The position numbers and the translations under genes are program-made. Positions 18,000 through 27,501 of a stretch of 64,000 nt of DNA are shown here, in pieces (within the stretch, counting starts at the first letter, position 1; each line of letters opens with the position of its first letter). The DNA lies in the NCBI GenBank assembly GCA_051000345.1, contig JBPCOJ010000034.1:1-64000 (forward strand). The letters run 5' to 3'. Origin of the DNA: JBHENC01 sp051000345. GTDB taxonomy: Bacteria; Acidobacteriota; Blastocatellia; Pyrinomonadales; Pyrinomonadaceae. The notes under the pieces are model-generated. The model worked only from the letters and a program-made list of their open reading frames with translations, made no database searches and was not told where the DNA came from.

Positions 18000-18754
18000 T
18001 GATTATTCACACCTAGTAAGTCTTTTGATGTGCCTTCTCCTTCGACCCACACTTCGCCGTCTTCGTAAAACTCTTTTTTCCAGATCGGCACGGTGCGCTT
18101 CAATTCTTTGATCGCCCATTCGCAGGCTTCAAAGGCGGCACGGCGGTGCGGCGCGCTGACGGAGATGACGACGCTGGTTTCGCCTATCTCTAGGCGTCCG
18201 GTGCGATGGACGATGCCGATGTGTGCGATGTCGAAAAGTTGGTGCGCTTGCCCGGCGAGGCGTTGCAGTTCTTTTAAGGCCATCGGCGCGTAGGCTTCGT
18301 AGACGAGGTAGAGGGAGCGGCGTCCGCGCGTGAATTCGCGCACGTAGCCATCGAGCGTGACGGTCGCGCCGCAGTGGTTCGGCACGATGCGGCGTGCGAC
18401 AAAGCCTATATCAATCGGCGTGGTTGTTAGCTCGAAGAAATCTTGCGCGCCGTGGGCGTTCGTTTCCAATGTTTCGCTTGCGCCGCCGCTGACGGGCGGA
18501 AAGATTGCGAGTTCGTCCGCCTCGCGCACTTCTCTATCGGGCTGCGCGTATTCTTGATTGATGGCGAGAAGCAAGGATTTTCCAAAGCGTTGTAACTCTG
18601 GAAACATTTGCAAGATGTGATCGAACGCAACGGCGCATGTCGTCGCGGCAAGCAACTCGATTGTGGTTTCATCCGTCCCTGCGGCATCGCGCGCGGCTCC
18701 GAAGAAAAGCACGCGCGCGTTGATTGTTTTTGTTGATTGTTCCGGCGGCTCCAT
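17990..18754 (-). CDS. Molybdopterin synthase MoaD-MoaE fusion
   Basis: Converts precursor Z (cPMP) to molybdopterin. Residues ~12-91 are the MoaD ubiquitin-like sulfur carrier ending PPVSGG (Gly90-Gly91). Residues ~105-250 are MoaE (GATVTLDGYVRE, YEAYAPMA, VHRTGRLEIGE, PIWKKEFYEDG with the catalytic Lys region). MoaD must present a free C-terminal Gly for thiocarboxylation, so the fusion implies cleavage after Gly91 or an unusual mechanism; mycobacterial MoaX is a known precedent. No other Moco genes are adjacent. Starts ATG. Confidence 0.9.
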   Translation of the reverse strand: MEPPEQSTKTINARVLFFGAARDAAGTDETTIELLAATTCAVAFDHILQMFPELQRFGKSLLLAINQEYAQPDREVREADELAIFPPVSGGASETLETNAHGAQDFFELTTTPIDIGFVARRIVPNHCGATVTLDGYVREFTRGRRSLYLVYEAYAPMALKELQRLAGQAHQLFDIAHIGIVHRTGRLEIGETSVVISVSAPHRRAAFEACEWAIKELKRTVPIWKKEFYEDGEVWVEGEGTSKDLLGVNNHQG

Positions 18755-18806
18755 TGCCTTTGCGTCCTTCGCGGTTGTGCCTCGCGCGCCACTCTTTTCG
18801 CGCGTT

Positions 18807-19508
18807 TTACTCGAAGTTGATTTTCTTGCCGCCGTGTCCGTTGCCTTTGGCGAGATGGTGCATACGCGCGCGTTCTTCGTAGTCCTTAACGGCGCGTTGC
18901 AGAAGCTCGCTGAGGCGTTCGAGGCGCGTGGAAGTCGAGCGCATTTCCAGCAGTTCGAGCTTGAGTTCAGCGTCTACTTCCATCGCGGCGGCGATGAGGA
19001 AGGAAAGTCTTTCGGGGTCTGTGTCGGGCAACTGCGGCAAACTCACTTGCTCATCGTTGAGCGTGCGAATGGCCTGCGCGATTCTCATAAACATCTCCGA
19101 GACTTCCCCCGCGCGCGAGGCCAGAAGGCCAGCGTCTTCCGCGTCGTCTTCAAAAAAGCTGACTTCGCCGACCATGTACGGATCGCCTCGCTCAACGTAT
19201 GCTTCGACGCGGTAACGCACGAGGCCGAGCGTCATAATGTTGGAGCGGCCATCGGGCAATCTTTCGCTTTCGGTGATTTCCGCGACGCAGCCCGTGTGTC
19301 CGACAGGGGGCGCACTGCGTTCGGAAGCGTTCGGGTCAAAGTAGGAAAGGCCGAACAGATTGCCGCTCAAATGGATGTCCGCGAGCATTTGAAGATAACG
19401 CGGCTCGAAGATATGAAACGGCATCGGCACGCCGGGAAACAGCACGACCGGCAACGGAAACAAGGGCAACTCGCGCACGCCGCGCACTTTGTCTAAGGCT
19501 TCACTCAT
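18807..19508 (-). CDS. LON N-terminal substrate-binding domain protein
   Basis: Stand-alone relative of the Lon protease N-terminal domain. Hallmarks: LPLFPLPVVLFPGVPMPFHIFEPRYLQML, then GCVAEITESERLPDGRSNIM. No AAA+ or protease domain follows in its 233 residues. Probably binds unfolded protein or acts as an adaptor; function in such bacteria is not settled. ATG start; lies 52 bases upstream of moaD-moaE on the same strand. Confidence 0.88.
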   Translation of the reverse strand: MSEALDKVRGVRELPLFPLPVVLFPGVPMPFHIFEPRYLQMLADIHLSGNLFGLSYFDPNASERSAPPVGHTGCVAEITESERLPDGRSNIMTLGLVRYRVEAYVERGDPYMVGEVSFFEDDAEDAGLLASRAGEVSEMFMRIAQAIRTLNDEQVSLPQLPDTDPERLSFLIAAAMEVDAELKLELLEMRSTSTRLERLSELLQRAVKDYEERARMHHLAKGNGHGGKKINFE

Positions 19509-19590
19509 AAAGTAGATGTCGGATGTCGGATGGCATTTGTTAGTAACAAGCGATTCGGTTGATGGTCAACGTTCACGCTCTGAAATCTTG

Positions 19591-20964
19591 TTATGATGAT
19601 GCGGCGGCGTTGCGCTCGATTGCGTTAAGGGCGTTTGGCGTTGCGGGCGATTGTTCGTGCATATCGAGTGTTTCGGTGGCAGCAATCTCTTTTGTTTGGT
19701 CTGCGATTTTTTGCGAAATCAATTCAAGAATTTTGTCGGGCGATTCGCTCGTTAAGGCAAGGCGCTTTGCTTCGATGACGAGTTCTGCCATGTCGCGCGC
19801 GTGGCCGCGAAAGCGCGTGTCGCGGGCGATTAAATCTTCGATGATGCGGCGCTCGCGTTCAAAGCGCGTCGCTTCCGTATCGAGTCCGGCGGCGATGGCG
19901 TATTCAATCGGCACGCTTTGATTGCGGATGATGATGTGAAGCGCACCAGTTCGCTCCAGCGCTTCCTCGCGCATTTTTTTGAGTTCGAGCAGAGAGTTTT
20001 TGAAGCCGAGTTGCCCCTTCAAATTGATCTCGATAATCGGTTGTAGCGCCTTTGATCCCGGCGCGTGTTTGCGTGCTTCGCGTTCGATTAATTCCATCAC
20101 GCCCGTGTAAACGGCTTCGGGTTCCGTTGCGCCCGACACATCGAAGGAAAGACGCTGGAACGGGCGCTGAACGTATTCGCGCACATGCTTTGCCTCGATG
20201 CTGTATGCGCCGTTTTCTTTTTCGACACAGACGAGATAGCCGCCGCGTTCTTCCCTGTATTCATCAATCGAAACCGCTTCGAGCGAGCCGGGATTGAATG
20301 CCCAATTATCCAGATCGAAACGCTTGTGCGTGTGCCCGAACGCGACGTAGTTCGTCAGTTCCTTTAATTCCTTCAGCTTGGCGATGGGCAGCGCCGGAAT
20401 CGGGCGGTTCGTCTGGCCTTCGACATCCATGTGCAGCATCAAAATGGTAAAAAGGTTTTCGTCGCGCGTCGCGCGCAGGCTATCAGCAAGCAATCCGATG
20501 GCGGCGCTGGCAGATGCGCCGTACCAGTGCGAACCGAAGATGCGCGCTCCCGCAATGTCTATGTACGAGCCGCTTCGCTCGGCTTCGTTCCAGGGCTTCA
20601 AGGTAATCGGGCTGTTTTCGGTGGCAACGGGTTCGAGCAATTTGAGGAGTCCCCATTGCGAGAGCGAGCGCAGCCAGCTATGCGGCGAAGTCGTGTCGCG
20701 TTGATCGTGGTTGCCTTCGATGGCGACAACGGGAATGCCTGCGCTCTTTAATTTTTCGAGGCCGATCATCGCGTGGTTCATCGCCTGCGGATCGACCTTG
20801 CGCGAATTAAAAAAGTCTCCGGCAACGAGCACGAAATCGACGCGCGTTTCAATCGCGTAGCGTTCGATGACATCCGACCATGCGCGAAAAAAATCCCGCG
20901 TGCGCTCTTCGATATTGTAGCGGCGGCAGCCTAAGTGTATGTCCGCGAGGTGTAAAAATTTCAT
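19591..20964 (-). CDS. sbcD: SbcD/Mre11-type DNA exonuclease subunit
   Basis: Manganese-dependent nuclease subunit for DNA ends and hairpins. Phosphoesterase motifs: LADIHLG, VAGDFFN, EGNHDQ, LMLHMDVEG and FGHTHKR. 457 residues, with a capping domain after about residue 270. An SbcC ATPase gene would be expected nearby but is absent within 1.3 kb upstream, and downstream there is a LON-domain gene, so the partner is elsewhere. A perfect TATAAT (minus strand) lies at 21050-21055, 86 bases before the ATG, without a clear -35. Confidence 0.9.
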   Translation of the reverse strand: MKFLHLADIHLGCRRYNIEERTRDFFRAWSDVIERYAIETRVDFVLVAGDFFNSRKVDPQAMNHAMIGLEKLKSAGIPVVAIEGNHDQRDTTSPHSWLRSLSQWGLLKLLEPVATENSPITLKPWNEAERSGSYIDIAGARIFGSHWYGASASAAIGLLADSLRATRDENLFTILMLHMDVEGQTNRPIPALPIAKLKELKELTNYVAFGHTHKRFDLDNWAFNPGSLEAVSIDEYREERGGYLVCVEKENGAYSIEAKHVREYVQRPFQRLSFDVSGATEPEAVYTGVMELIEREARKHAPGSKALQPIIEINLKGQLGFKNSLLELKKMREEALERTGALHIIIRNQSVPIEYAIAAGLDTEATRFERERRIIEDLIARDTRFRGHARDMAELVIEAKRLALTSESPDKILELISQKIADQTKEIAATETLDMHEQSPATPNALNAIERNAAASS

Positions 20965-21087
20965 AAGCGTTCGGCGTTGAAAGTCGGGACACGCGGCAGT
21001 CGATAACTGCTTTCGAGCATTTATTCCGGCGGCGTTTGCGTTCGTGCGTATTATACGTTAAAGAGCGGCGCGAGGGCGATTGTTCGA

Positions 21088-21159
21088 GAAGCGAATCAGC
21101 CGCCGTTTCCTGTTTCGGTCAATCCAATGACGAACGGAAAACGGCGGCTGATTCGCTTC
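21088..21159. repeat. Long imperfect inverted repeat in the sbcD upstream gap
   Basis: Arms at 21088-21110 (GAAGCGAATCAGCCGCCGTT core) and 21136-21159 with a ~25-base spacer; weaker pairing continues outward (GCGAGGGC ... GCCCTCGT). It lies in a 467-base non-coding stretch (20965-21431) between two minus-strand genes, where nothing else was recognised. It could terminate the upstream response-regulator transcript, or be a mobile palindromic element. Confidence 0.5.
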
Positions 21160-21431
21160 AGGAGGAAGAAGCCCTCGTGACTCCGGGAAGAAGTCAGATG
21201 GAAGCGAGGGCTTCAGGTGCTCCGCGTGACGGGAGGGGATCCGCTTTCAACGCGGGGCGCAAGCGGTCGCTCGAATTTGGGGGCGAGCAGACCGAACTCA
21301 ATAACAAAGAGCCTTTCGTGTAGAGCAGCGCGCTGGCTGCACCGGTTGCGAGGCCGATTTTGTAGCGAGGTGCTTGCGCGCGTGTTTATTTCGAGCGCGG
21401 GCGGCGAGACGATGATTAATCGCGCACGCCT

Positions 21432-21824
21432 TCAAACCGCTTCGAGCGTCTGGCACGGCGCGTGGCGGCGCATCATGCCGAGCAATTGTTCGATGTCGAA
21501 AGGCTTGTCGAGAAACTCGTCCGCGCCGCCGTCGAAACATGCTTGCTGCGTGGCGGGTGTCGCCGCCGAACTGACAATCAAAACCTTCGCGTTCGGCAGG
21601 CGCGCTTTGATAAATTCGAGTATGCGCAAACCGATTTCAGGCGAATCCGGCACGGGCGGCAAGTGCAAATCGAGAATCGCAATCACAGGCTCGTAAGCGG
21701 TTGCGCGCCGCAGCGCCGATTGCAAATCGTTCGCCGTCGTTACATCGTAGTCGTCGCACAGCGTCCAGAATAATTGCTGCGTAATCGCCCAGTCGTCGTC
21801 GATAATTAAAACCTTCGGTTTCAT
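21432..21824 (-). CDS. Single-domain response regulator
   Basis: CheY-like receiver of 130 residues with no output domain. Acidic pocket IIDDDW, phospho-acceptor Asp in AILDLHLPP, and LDKPF Lys. The DLHLPP loop matches the sigma54-type regulator encoded upstream, suggesting both receive phosphate from the same kinase. A strong sigma54 promoter lies 50 bases upstream, so the regulator at 22071 probably activates this gene. Confidence 0.85.
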   Translation of the reverse strand: MKPKVLIIDDDWAITQQLFWTLCDDYDVTTANDLQSALRRATAYEPVIAILDLHLPPVPDSPEIGLRILEFIKARLPNAKVLIVSSAATPATQQACFDGGADEFLDKPFDIEQLLGMMRRHAPCQTLEAV

Positions 21825-21873
21825 CTAAATTCACTTTCCTCGAAAACCAAACTTGCCGTCACCAATGAGCTAT

Positions 21874-21888
21874 TGCAACCCGCGTGCC
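21874..21888 (-). promoter_or_regulatory. Predicted sigma54 (RpoN) -24/-12 promoter
   Basis: Minus-strand GGCACGCGGGTTGCA has GG and GC elements separated by exactly 10 bases and closely matches the consensus TGGCACGN4TTGCW. It drives the single-domain response regulator (start 21824). A sigma54 activator gene ends 180 bases further upstream. Confidence 0.7.
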
Positions 21889-22070
21889 GATGTTCCGTGC
21901 ATGGAAGAAACGTGGAATTAGACTGTGAATTGCGGGATTTCGCCGATAGCAAGCGGCACAGCGGTGTGCACGGCAGGCAACATCGAGAAGCCGTGTGTAT
22001 ACAGGCGTTGACAGTTGCAAGCGTGTGTTCGAGCGCGGCGCGGCGAACGGCTATAAGATTTTTTTGAGAA

Positions 22071-23480
22071 TCAGGAGTGCGACGCTTCGTGTTCGCTGAT
22101 GAGCCTATGCAGGTAGGAGCGGCTGATGCCGAGGCGACGCGCCGCCGCGACTTTGTTGCCGCCTTCGCTGTGGAGCGCATCGGCGATTAAGCGTTGTTTG
22201 AGCGCGGCAACTGCCGCTTCGAGCGTAGTGTTATGTGCGTCCTGCGCGATGCCTGTCGCGGCGATGGCTTCCGGCAACATGCGCAGCATCTTGTCGGGCA
22301 AAAGCTCTGTCGTGAGTTGCGCGCCCGGAGTGAGCACGACGAGGCGCTCCATCAGATTCTCCAATTCGCGCACATTGCCCGGCCATTCGTATTCCTGTAA
22401 GGCGTCGATCAAAGCGGCATCGAGTTGCGGCGCGTGGCGATGGTGTTTCTCGGCGGCTTTGGCGGCAAAGTGTGCGGCGAGCAGCGGAAGGTCTTCGGCG
22501 CGTTTACGCAAGGGCGGCAGAGTCAGCGGCACGACATTGAGACGATAAAAAAGGTCGCGGCGAAAGCGTCCCGCTTCAACATCCGCTTCGAGATCACGAT
22601 TGCAGGCGGCGATGAGGCGTATGTCAACCGTGATGGTTTTCGATCCGCCGACGCGCTCGAACGTTCGCTCTTGCAGAACGCGCAATAATTTGACTTGCAC
22701 GGAGGGCGCAAGCTCGGAGATTTCGTCGAGAAAAAGCGTGCCGCCGTCGGCGAGTTCAAAGCGGCCTTTGCGCGCCTGCGTTGCGCCTGTGAAAGAGCCT
22801 TTTTCGTGGCCGAAGAGTTCTGATTCGATGAGGGATTCGGGCAGCGCCGCGCAGCTCACGGAGATGAGCGGAAAGGCTGCGCGATTGCTTTCTTCGTGAA
22901 TGGCGCGCGCGATTACTTCCTTGCCGGTGCCGTTTTCGCCCATCAATAAAACGGTGGCAGTGGTTTCGGCGACGGCGCGTGCTTGTTTGATAATCGCAGT
23001 GAGCGTGCCGCCCGCGCCGACGAGATTATCGAAGCCTTTGCAGCTTTTGAGTTCGGAGCGCAGGCGCGTGATTTCCTGTTCGAGATCGCGCACGCGCACG
23101 GCCTGACGCACGAGATGCAAAACTTCGTCCGCATCAAAAGGCTTTTCGAGAAATCCGTAAGCGCCGCGCCGCACGGCTTCGAGCGCGGCTTGTTTGCTGC
23201 GGCTTCCCGTGATGACGATGACAGGCACGGGCGGGTGTCCGGCGCGCGCCGCTTCAACGACGGCGAGTCCTTCCTTTATGCTCTCCAGATCGGGCGGCAA
23301 ATGCAGATCGCTCAAGACGACATCGACTTTTTCGCGCTGCAAGACATCGGCGGCGGCGGCGCGCGTGCCTGCTTCCAAAATCTGATATTCTTCGACGAGC
23401 GTCCAGCGCAATTGCCGCCGCAAGCCTTCGTCGTCATCAACTACGAGGATCGTCTTTTGTCGCTTGCCGTGTTCGTCCAT
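22071..23480 (-). CDS. Sigma54-dependent response regulator (PrsR-like)
   Basis: NtrC-type transcription activator. Receiver domain at the N-terminus (ILVVDDDEG, SDLHLPPD, EKPFDAD), AAA+ domain with Walker A GENGTGKE, GAFTGA-type loop written GSFTGA, Walker B GGTLFLDEI, and R-finger region. C-terminal Fis-type helix-turn-helix: AAARRLGISRSYLHRLI. ATG 23480 is chosen because VVDDDEG then sits about 12 residues in; GTG 23543 would add 21 basic residues. Most similar in my reading to PrsR of PEP-CTERM/exosortase systems, but no exosortase genes are visible. Adjacent histidine kinase is its likely partner. Confidence 0.88.
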   Translation of the reverse strand: MDEHGKRQKTILVVDDDEGLRRQLRWTLVEEYQILEAGTRAAAADVLQREKVDVVLSDLHLPPDLESIKEGLAVVEAARAGHPPVPVIVITGSRSKQAALEAVRRGAYGFLEKPFDADEVLHLVRQAVRVRDLEQEITRLRSELKSCKGFDNLVGAGGTLTAIIKQARAVAETTATVLLMGENGTGKEVIARAIHEESNRAAFPLISVSCAALPESLIESELFGHEKGSFTGATQARKGRFELADGGTLFLDEISELAPSVQVKLLRVLQERTFERVGGSKTITVDIRLIAACNRDLEADVEAGRFRRDLFYRLNVVPLTLPPLRKRAEDLPLLAAHFAAKAAEKHHRHAPQLDAALIDALQEYEWPGNVRELENLMERLVVLTPGAQLTTELLPDKMLRMLPEAIAATGIAQDAHNTTLEAAVAALKQRLIADALHSEGGNKVAAARRLGISRSYLHRLISEHEASHS

Positions 23481-23691
23481 AAGGGTTTGGCGGTTCGTCG
23501 AAAAGGCGTTCGGATCGACTTTTGCGCGACGCCCGCGCCGCACAATCCAGAAGCCGCGCGTCGGGCTTTAATTTACACGGACGCTTCTTCGCATAGATGT
23601 TTGGAAAATATAGATGACGATTGTTTTGTGCGCTGCCGCAGCGAAGGATTTCCCGCGATGCTCGTGTCGATTTAACGCCCAAGCTTCACAT

Positions 23692-25722
23692 CTAAGCTTG
23701 CGTGGCGATAGCTTCTTTCGCGGCTGTGCGGGGCGATGGTAGCACGACGCGAAAGCATGTGCCAGCGCCTTTTTCCGATTGCACTTCGAGGCGTCCGCCG
23801 TGCGCTTTGACAATCTCGCGGCACGTATAAAGGCCAAGCCCGACGCCCGCCTTCTTCGTCGTCGCAAACGCATGAAACAGCTTTGTGCGCTGAAATTCTT
23901 CGCTCATGCCCGGCCCCGTGTCGGCCACGCTGAAGAAGATTTCCCGCTCACTATCCGTCCCGCCTTCGACGATAAATTTACCGCCCGCCGCGCCCATTGC
24001 TTCCACAGCATTGAGCACAAGGTTTTCCACGACCTTCTCGATGCGTTCCGCGTCAACGACGGCGACGAGCGTCGCGGGCAAGCGCGTTTCAATCTCGTAT
24101 AGTTCGGAAGCGGACTCTACGTTTGCGGCGAGCACGCGGCGCAAAATAGGAATCAAATCGGTGGGACGCGGCGCGGGAAATTCGCCGCTCAAAGAGCGCA
24201 CGGGTTCGCTTAGTTTTGCGACGAGCGCGCGCAGTTTATCGGTGGCTTCCGTCAGCGACTGCATCGCGTCTTGGCGAAATTCCGCGTGGTGAAACTGCCG
24301 CTCCATATTTCGCACAATCAACGAAAGCGACGCGATGGCATTTTTCAAATCGTGCGTCAGCATCGCCGAGAGACGCATAAAGGATTCAAACTGCCTTGTC
24401 TCCGCCTCGCGCGCCATTTGCTCGCGCAGACGCTCCGTCATTTGATTAAAAGTGTCGGCGAGAAGGCACATGTCATCGCTCGAACGCACTTCGATGCGCC
24501 CGCTTAGATTGCCGCCCGCAATCGCCACGGCATTTTCCGTCACGCGTTCGATGCTGCCCTTCGTGCGCCTGACGAATCGCAAAAGCAGGGCGGCGGCAAC
24601 GAGCGATGCGAGCAAAGAAAAAGCGCTGCCTAACCAAAAGGCGCGGCGCAAGCTCATCGTCGCCGCAGAGTAATCTTCCGCCACCGCGAGAGACGAATCG
24701 AGCGCAGGCACGGCTTGAAATGCCGCGAGCCAGCGCGCGCCTTCGGTGTTGTCGAAAAAGCCCGAACCAACGCTTGCTCCGCTTTGCATTGCGGCGGCGA
24801 CACGCGAGAAGGACGGCATCGCGCGCGCAACTGATTGATGCCGGAGCGCGTCATTGGTGTGATAAAGGATTTGCCCGGCGCGATCAATCAACAACAGCAG
24901 GCGCGGCGGCGCATCCGGTTCAAGGGAAGTCCGATGGTCAGACGCGGAAGCTGGCGCGTTGTCGATTGCGGAGGCTTCAAGCACCCGACGCAGCAACGCA
25001 TCCAGTTTCAGATCGGCGATTAGCGCGCCGCGCGAAGCCTCATGGCCTTGTGCTTGATCGCGGATGGGAATGCTGTATCGCATAATCGCGCCGGAAGCGT
25101 CATGCGCGACGGGCGAACGCACAGGCGTGCCGTCGGCAGCAGTCCAGACGCGTTCATCCGGGCGCGCGCTGTCTGAAGAAAAATCTGTTGTTTGGAAACG
25201 CAATGCAGCGTCGTCAAAGGCGTCGCTCACGGCATCTTTTATCGTAGGTTCGACGCGAAAGAGCGGTTGGTTGTTCGAGCCGACACAGGCGATATCAGCA
25301 AAATAATTTTCATTGAAAAGCAGAAACATGCCGACATCGCGGCGCACATTTTCCGGCACGGCGGAATTATTAGCGGTGGACGCTGATTCGCTGGCGCTTC
25401 GATTAACCGCGCCGTCGCTTGCCGCACTCGCGCCGGACTGCGTGGCGCGATTCGTGTTCACGTTCCCGTTTGTCGGCGATTGATTGCGGAGCACGTATGA
25501 GCGCACGGAGCGGGTTTGCGCTAGTGCGCTCAAATTTCTTTCCCGTTCATCGAGCGCGCCGGAGAGGCGTTGCGCGATGGCGTTTGCGGCGCGTTTTGTT
25601 TCCGCCCTCATTTGCGTTTCGACGGCGCGGGTGCCGATCAAATAAAAAAGCGCGCACAGCAACAGCAGCGGCGCGGCGCAGCAAACGAAGAACACGGCGA
25701 AGGCTTTATGTCGGACGCTCAC
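23692..25722 (-). CDS. Membrane sensor histidine kinase (PrsK-like)
   Basis: Two membrane segments (FAVFFVCCAAPLLLLCALFYLI near the N-terminus; SAFSLLASLVAAALLLRF at about 370-390) flank a large periplasmic sensor. Then HAMP, HisKA with phospho-acceptor LTHDLKNAIASL, and HATPase motifs NLVLNAVEAM, DTGPGM and GVGLGLYTCREI. Autophosphorylates and presumably passes phosphate to the two DLHLPP-type regulators downstream. The ...LKNAIASLSLIVRN signature resembles PrsK. 676 residues. Promoter-like elements lie at 25826-25854. Confidence 0.88.
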   Translation of the reverse strand: MSVRHKAFAVFFVCCAAPLLLLCALFYLIGTRAVETQMRAETKRAANAIAQRLSGALDERERNLSALAQTRSVRSYVLRNQSPTNGNVNTNRATQSGASAASDGAVNRSASESASTANNSAVPENVRRDVGMFLLFNENYFADIACVGSNNQPLFRVEPTIKDAVSDAFDDAALRFQTTDFSSDSARPDERVWTAADGTPVRSPVAHDASGAIMRYSIPIRDQAQGHEASRGALIADLKLDALLRRVLEASAIDNAPASASDHRTSLEPDAPPRLLLLIDRAGQILYHTNDALRHQSVARAMPSFSRVAAAMQSGASVGSGFFDNTEGARWLAAFQAVPALDSSLAVAEDYSAATMSLRRAFWLGSAFSLLASLVAAALLLRFVRRTKGSIERVTENAVAIAGGNLSGRIEVRSSDDMCLLADTFNQMTERLREQMAREAETRQFESFMRLSAMLTHDLKNAIASLSLIVRNMERQFHHAEFRQDAMQSLTEATDKLRALVAKLSEPVRSLSGEFPAPRPTDLIPILRRVLAANVESASELYEIETRLPATLVAVVDAERIEKVVENLVLNAVEAMGAAGGKFIVEGGTDSEREIFFSVADTGPGMSEEFQRTKLFHAFATTKKAGVGLGLYTCREIVKAHGGRLEVQSEKGAGTCFRVVLPSPRTAAKEAIATQA

Positions 25723-25825
25723 AAATGTGCAATCAAAGGAAAGTTCAGGAAGGTCTGGCTCGACACGGAAATTGCAAAGGGCGCGAAAATCTCCGCTTAT
25801 CGCAAACCGAAATCGACAGGCGAAG

Positions 25826-25854
25826 ATGCTAACGCGCGCCTTTCACTGTGTCAA
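25826..25854 (-). promoter_or_regulatory. Predicted sigma70 promoter of the histidine kinase gene
   Basis: Minus-strand TTGACA (25849-25854), 17-base spacer, TAGCAT (25826-25831). Just upstream a GTGTGAAAA unit is repeated, a possible regulator site. Confidence 0.45.
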
Positions 25855-25879
25855 AATTTTTCACACTTTTCACACTTCT

Positions 25880-26740
25880 TCACGCAGGAAAGCGCCCGAA
25901 TTCTTCGAGCAGCGGCGCGAGGCCTTCGATCACTCGCTCGTGCGCCGCGCCGTTCGTGGCGACGATGCCGTTGCGATTCTGCAAATCGAGCGCATTGTAT
26001 TTGAGCGCGTTGCCGAAAAGGTCTGTAAAGCGCCCGCCTGCTTCCGTCAAAATTATTTCCGGCGCGCATGTGTCCCACTGCTTCGTGCGCCCCGAAAGAT
26101 GCACGTAAAGATCGCACTGCCGCTCGACGATCAACCCGACTTTGACACCGACGGAGCCGCGCCGCACTTCCTCGCGGACGCCGAGCGCGCGCACGACTCT
26201 ATCCATGCGCGGACTTCTGTGCGTGCGGCTCGCCGCCAGACGCATCCGCCCGATGTCCGATTCTTCGGAGACGCGCGCTTCTTGCACACCTTCAAATCCC
26301 GCGCGCTTCATCCACGCGCCGCGCCCGCGCGCAGCCCACTGCAACACGTCCGGCAACGGCTGATAAACTACGCCGAGCACGCTTTCACCTTCAAGCGCTA
26401 GACCGATTTGCACCGCGAAATCTCCGTTGCGCGCGATAAAGCCGTTTGTGCCGTCCAGCGGATCGATGATCCACACGCGTTTTTTTTGCAGACGCGCAGG
26501 CGTATCGACGGATTCTTCTGCGAGTATGCCGTCATCTGGAAATTCTTCGCGCAAGCGTGTGACGATCAACTCGTTTGCCGCGCGGTCAGCTTGCGTGACG
26601 GGTTCTTCTTCGACGCCGTCTGTTTTGTGTTCGATGCGCAGAGTCTTGCCGTAATATTCGAGCAGGCACGCGCCCGCTTCCCGCGCAAGTTGCAGCGCGA
26701 CGTTCAATTCGCGTTCGTAAAAATCGATTGCAGCCTTCAT
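25880..26740 (-). CDS. cysQ: CysQ-like 3'(2'),5'-bisphosphate nucleotidase
   Basis: Inositol-monophosphatase superfamily enzyme that hydrolyses 3'-phosphoadenosine 5'-phosphate in sulfur metabolism. Motifs: EPVTQADRAAN, LAEES, IDPLDGTNGFI (metal site), and WDTCAPEIILTEAGG. 286 residues fits CysQ. The WDTCAPE and DGTNGFI variants favour CysQ over inositol monophosphatase. ATG start. Promoter for the following minus-strand flow is not evident. Confidence 0.88.
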   Translation of the reverse strand: MKAAIDFYERELNVALQLAREAGACLLEYYGKTLRIEHKTDGVEEEPVTQADRAANELIVTRLREEFPDDGILAEESVDTPARLQKKRVWIIDPLDGTNGFIARNGDFAVQIGLALEGESVLGVVYQPLPDVLQWAARGRGAWMKRAGFEGVQEARVSEESDIGRMRLAASRTHRSPRMDRVVRALGVREEVRRGSVGVKVGLIVERQCDLYVHLSGRTKQWDTCAPEIILTEAGGRFTDLFGNALKYNALDLQNRNGIVATNGAAHERVIEGLAPLLEEFGRFPA

Positions 26741-26994
26741 GTATCAAACTTTTCGCAAGCCTTTCGATGTGTGTTTTCGCGTCTTCACCACACCGCTTGA
26801 AATTATTCAAACGGCTTTGCGACTCCCGAATCATTTCTTAAATTGTCTTGATTTCCCTCGCACAAAGCTAACACAATCCACACGCTTTCGCCGAAGAAGC
26901 AGTGCCTTGCGGACGCACGCCGCGCTCCGGTATAGTCGCCGCACACATTCACTTAATCCTTTCAGTAAACGAAGAAACAAAAGAGGAAACAAAA

Positions 26995-27426
26995 ATGAAT
27001 GAAGGACAACACAGGGCAGACGAATGAAGCGCCGGAGAAAACCACTCACGATAAAGTTACGCGCAGAGTTTCGCCTTGATAGGCTTTTGCATGGGCGGCG
27101 GCTTTTCCTGTCAACTCGCCGCGCACACGCACGACCTCGCGGGCGCGGCGATTTTTTACGGGCGCACGCCGCTTGAACTCGTGCCGCAAGTCTCATGTCC
27201 GCTCTTGGGAAGTTTCGGCGCGCTCGACAACGGCATTCCGCCGGAGAAACTAAAAGAGTTCGAGGACGCGCTAAAACAGGCGGGCAAACAAATTGATCTC
27301 AAGATTTATCCGAACGCCAAGCACGGTTTCTTCAACGACACGCGCCCCGAAGCCTACAACGCGGAAGCCGCCGCCGACGCATGGCAGCGCACGCTCCGAT
27401 TCTTCCGCGAACGTCTCGGCGCGTAA
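26995..27426 (+). pseudogene. Dienelactone-hydrolase family gene, broken
   Basis: An ATG with upstream AGAGGAAAC begins MNEGQHRADE and meets a stop at once. After a further stop (27052) the frame opens and reads GFCMGGGF, FYGRTP, GALDNGIPP, AKHGFFND to a normal C-terminus RERLGA. This is the nucleophile-to-end half of a dienelactone hydrolase (Cys in GFCMGG, Asp, His), missing roughly the first 110 residues. A 3' fragment of the same gene, ~92% identical by eye, recurs at 31178-31290. Confidence 0.75.
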
Positions 27427-27501
27427 CGCAAAAGAGATGATAAATTTCAAGGTGGTGAGAGAGCTATGAGCGGCGGCATCGCTTCGTCATTGGCGCGTCA
27501 C

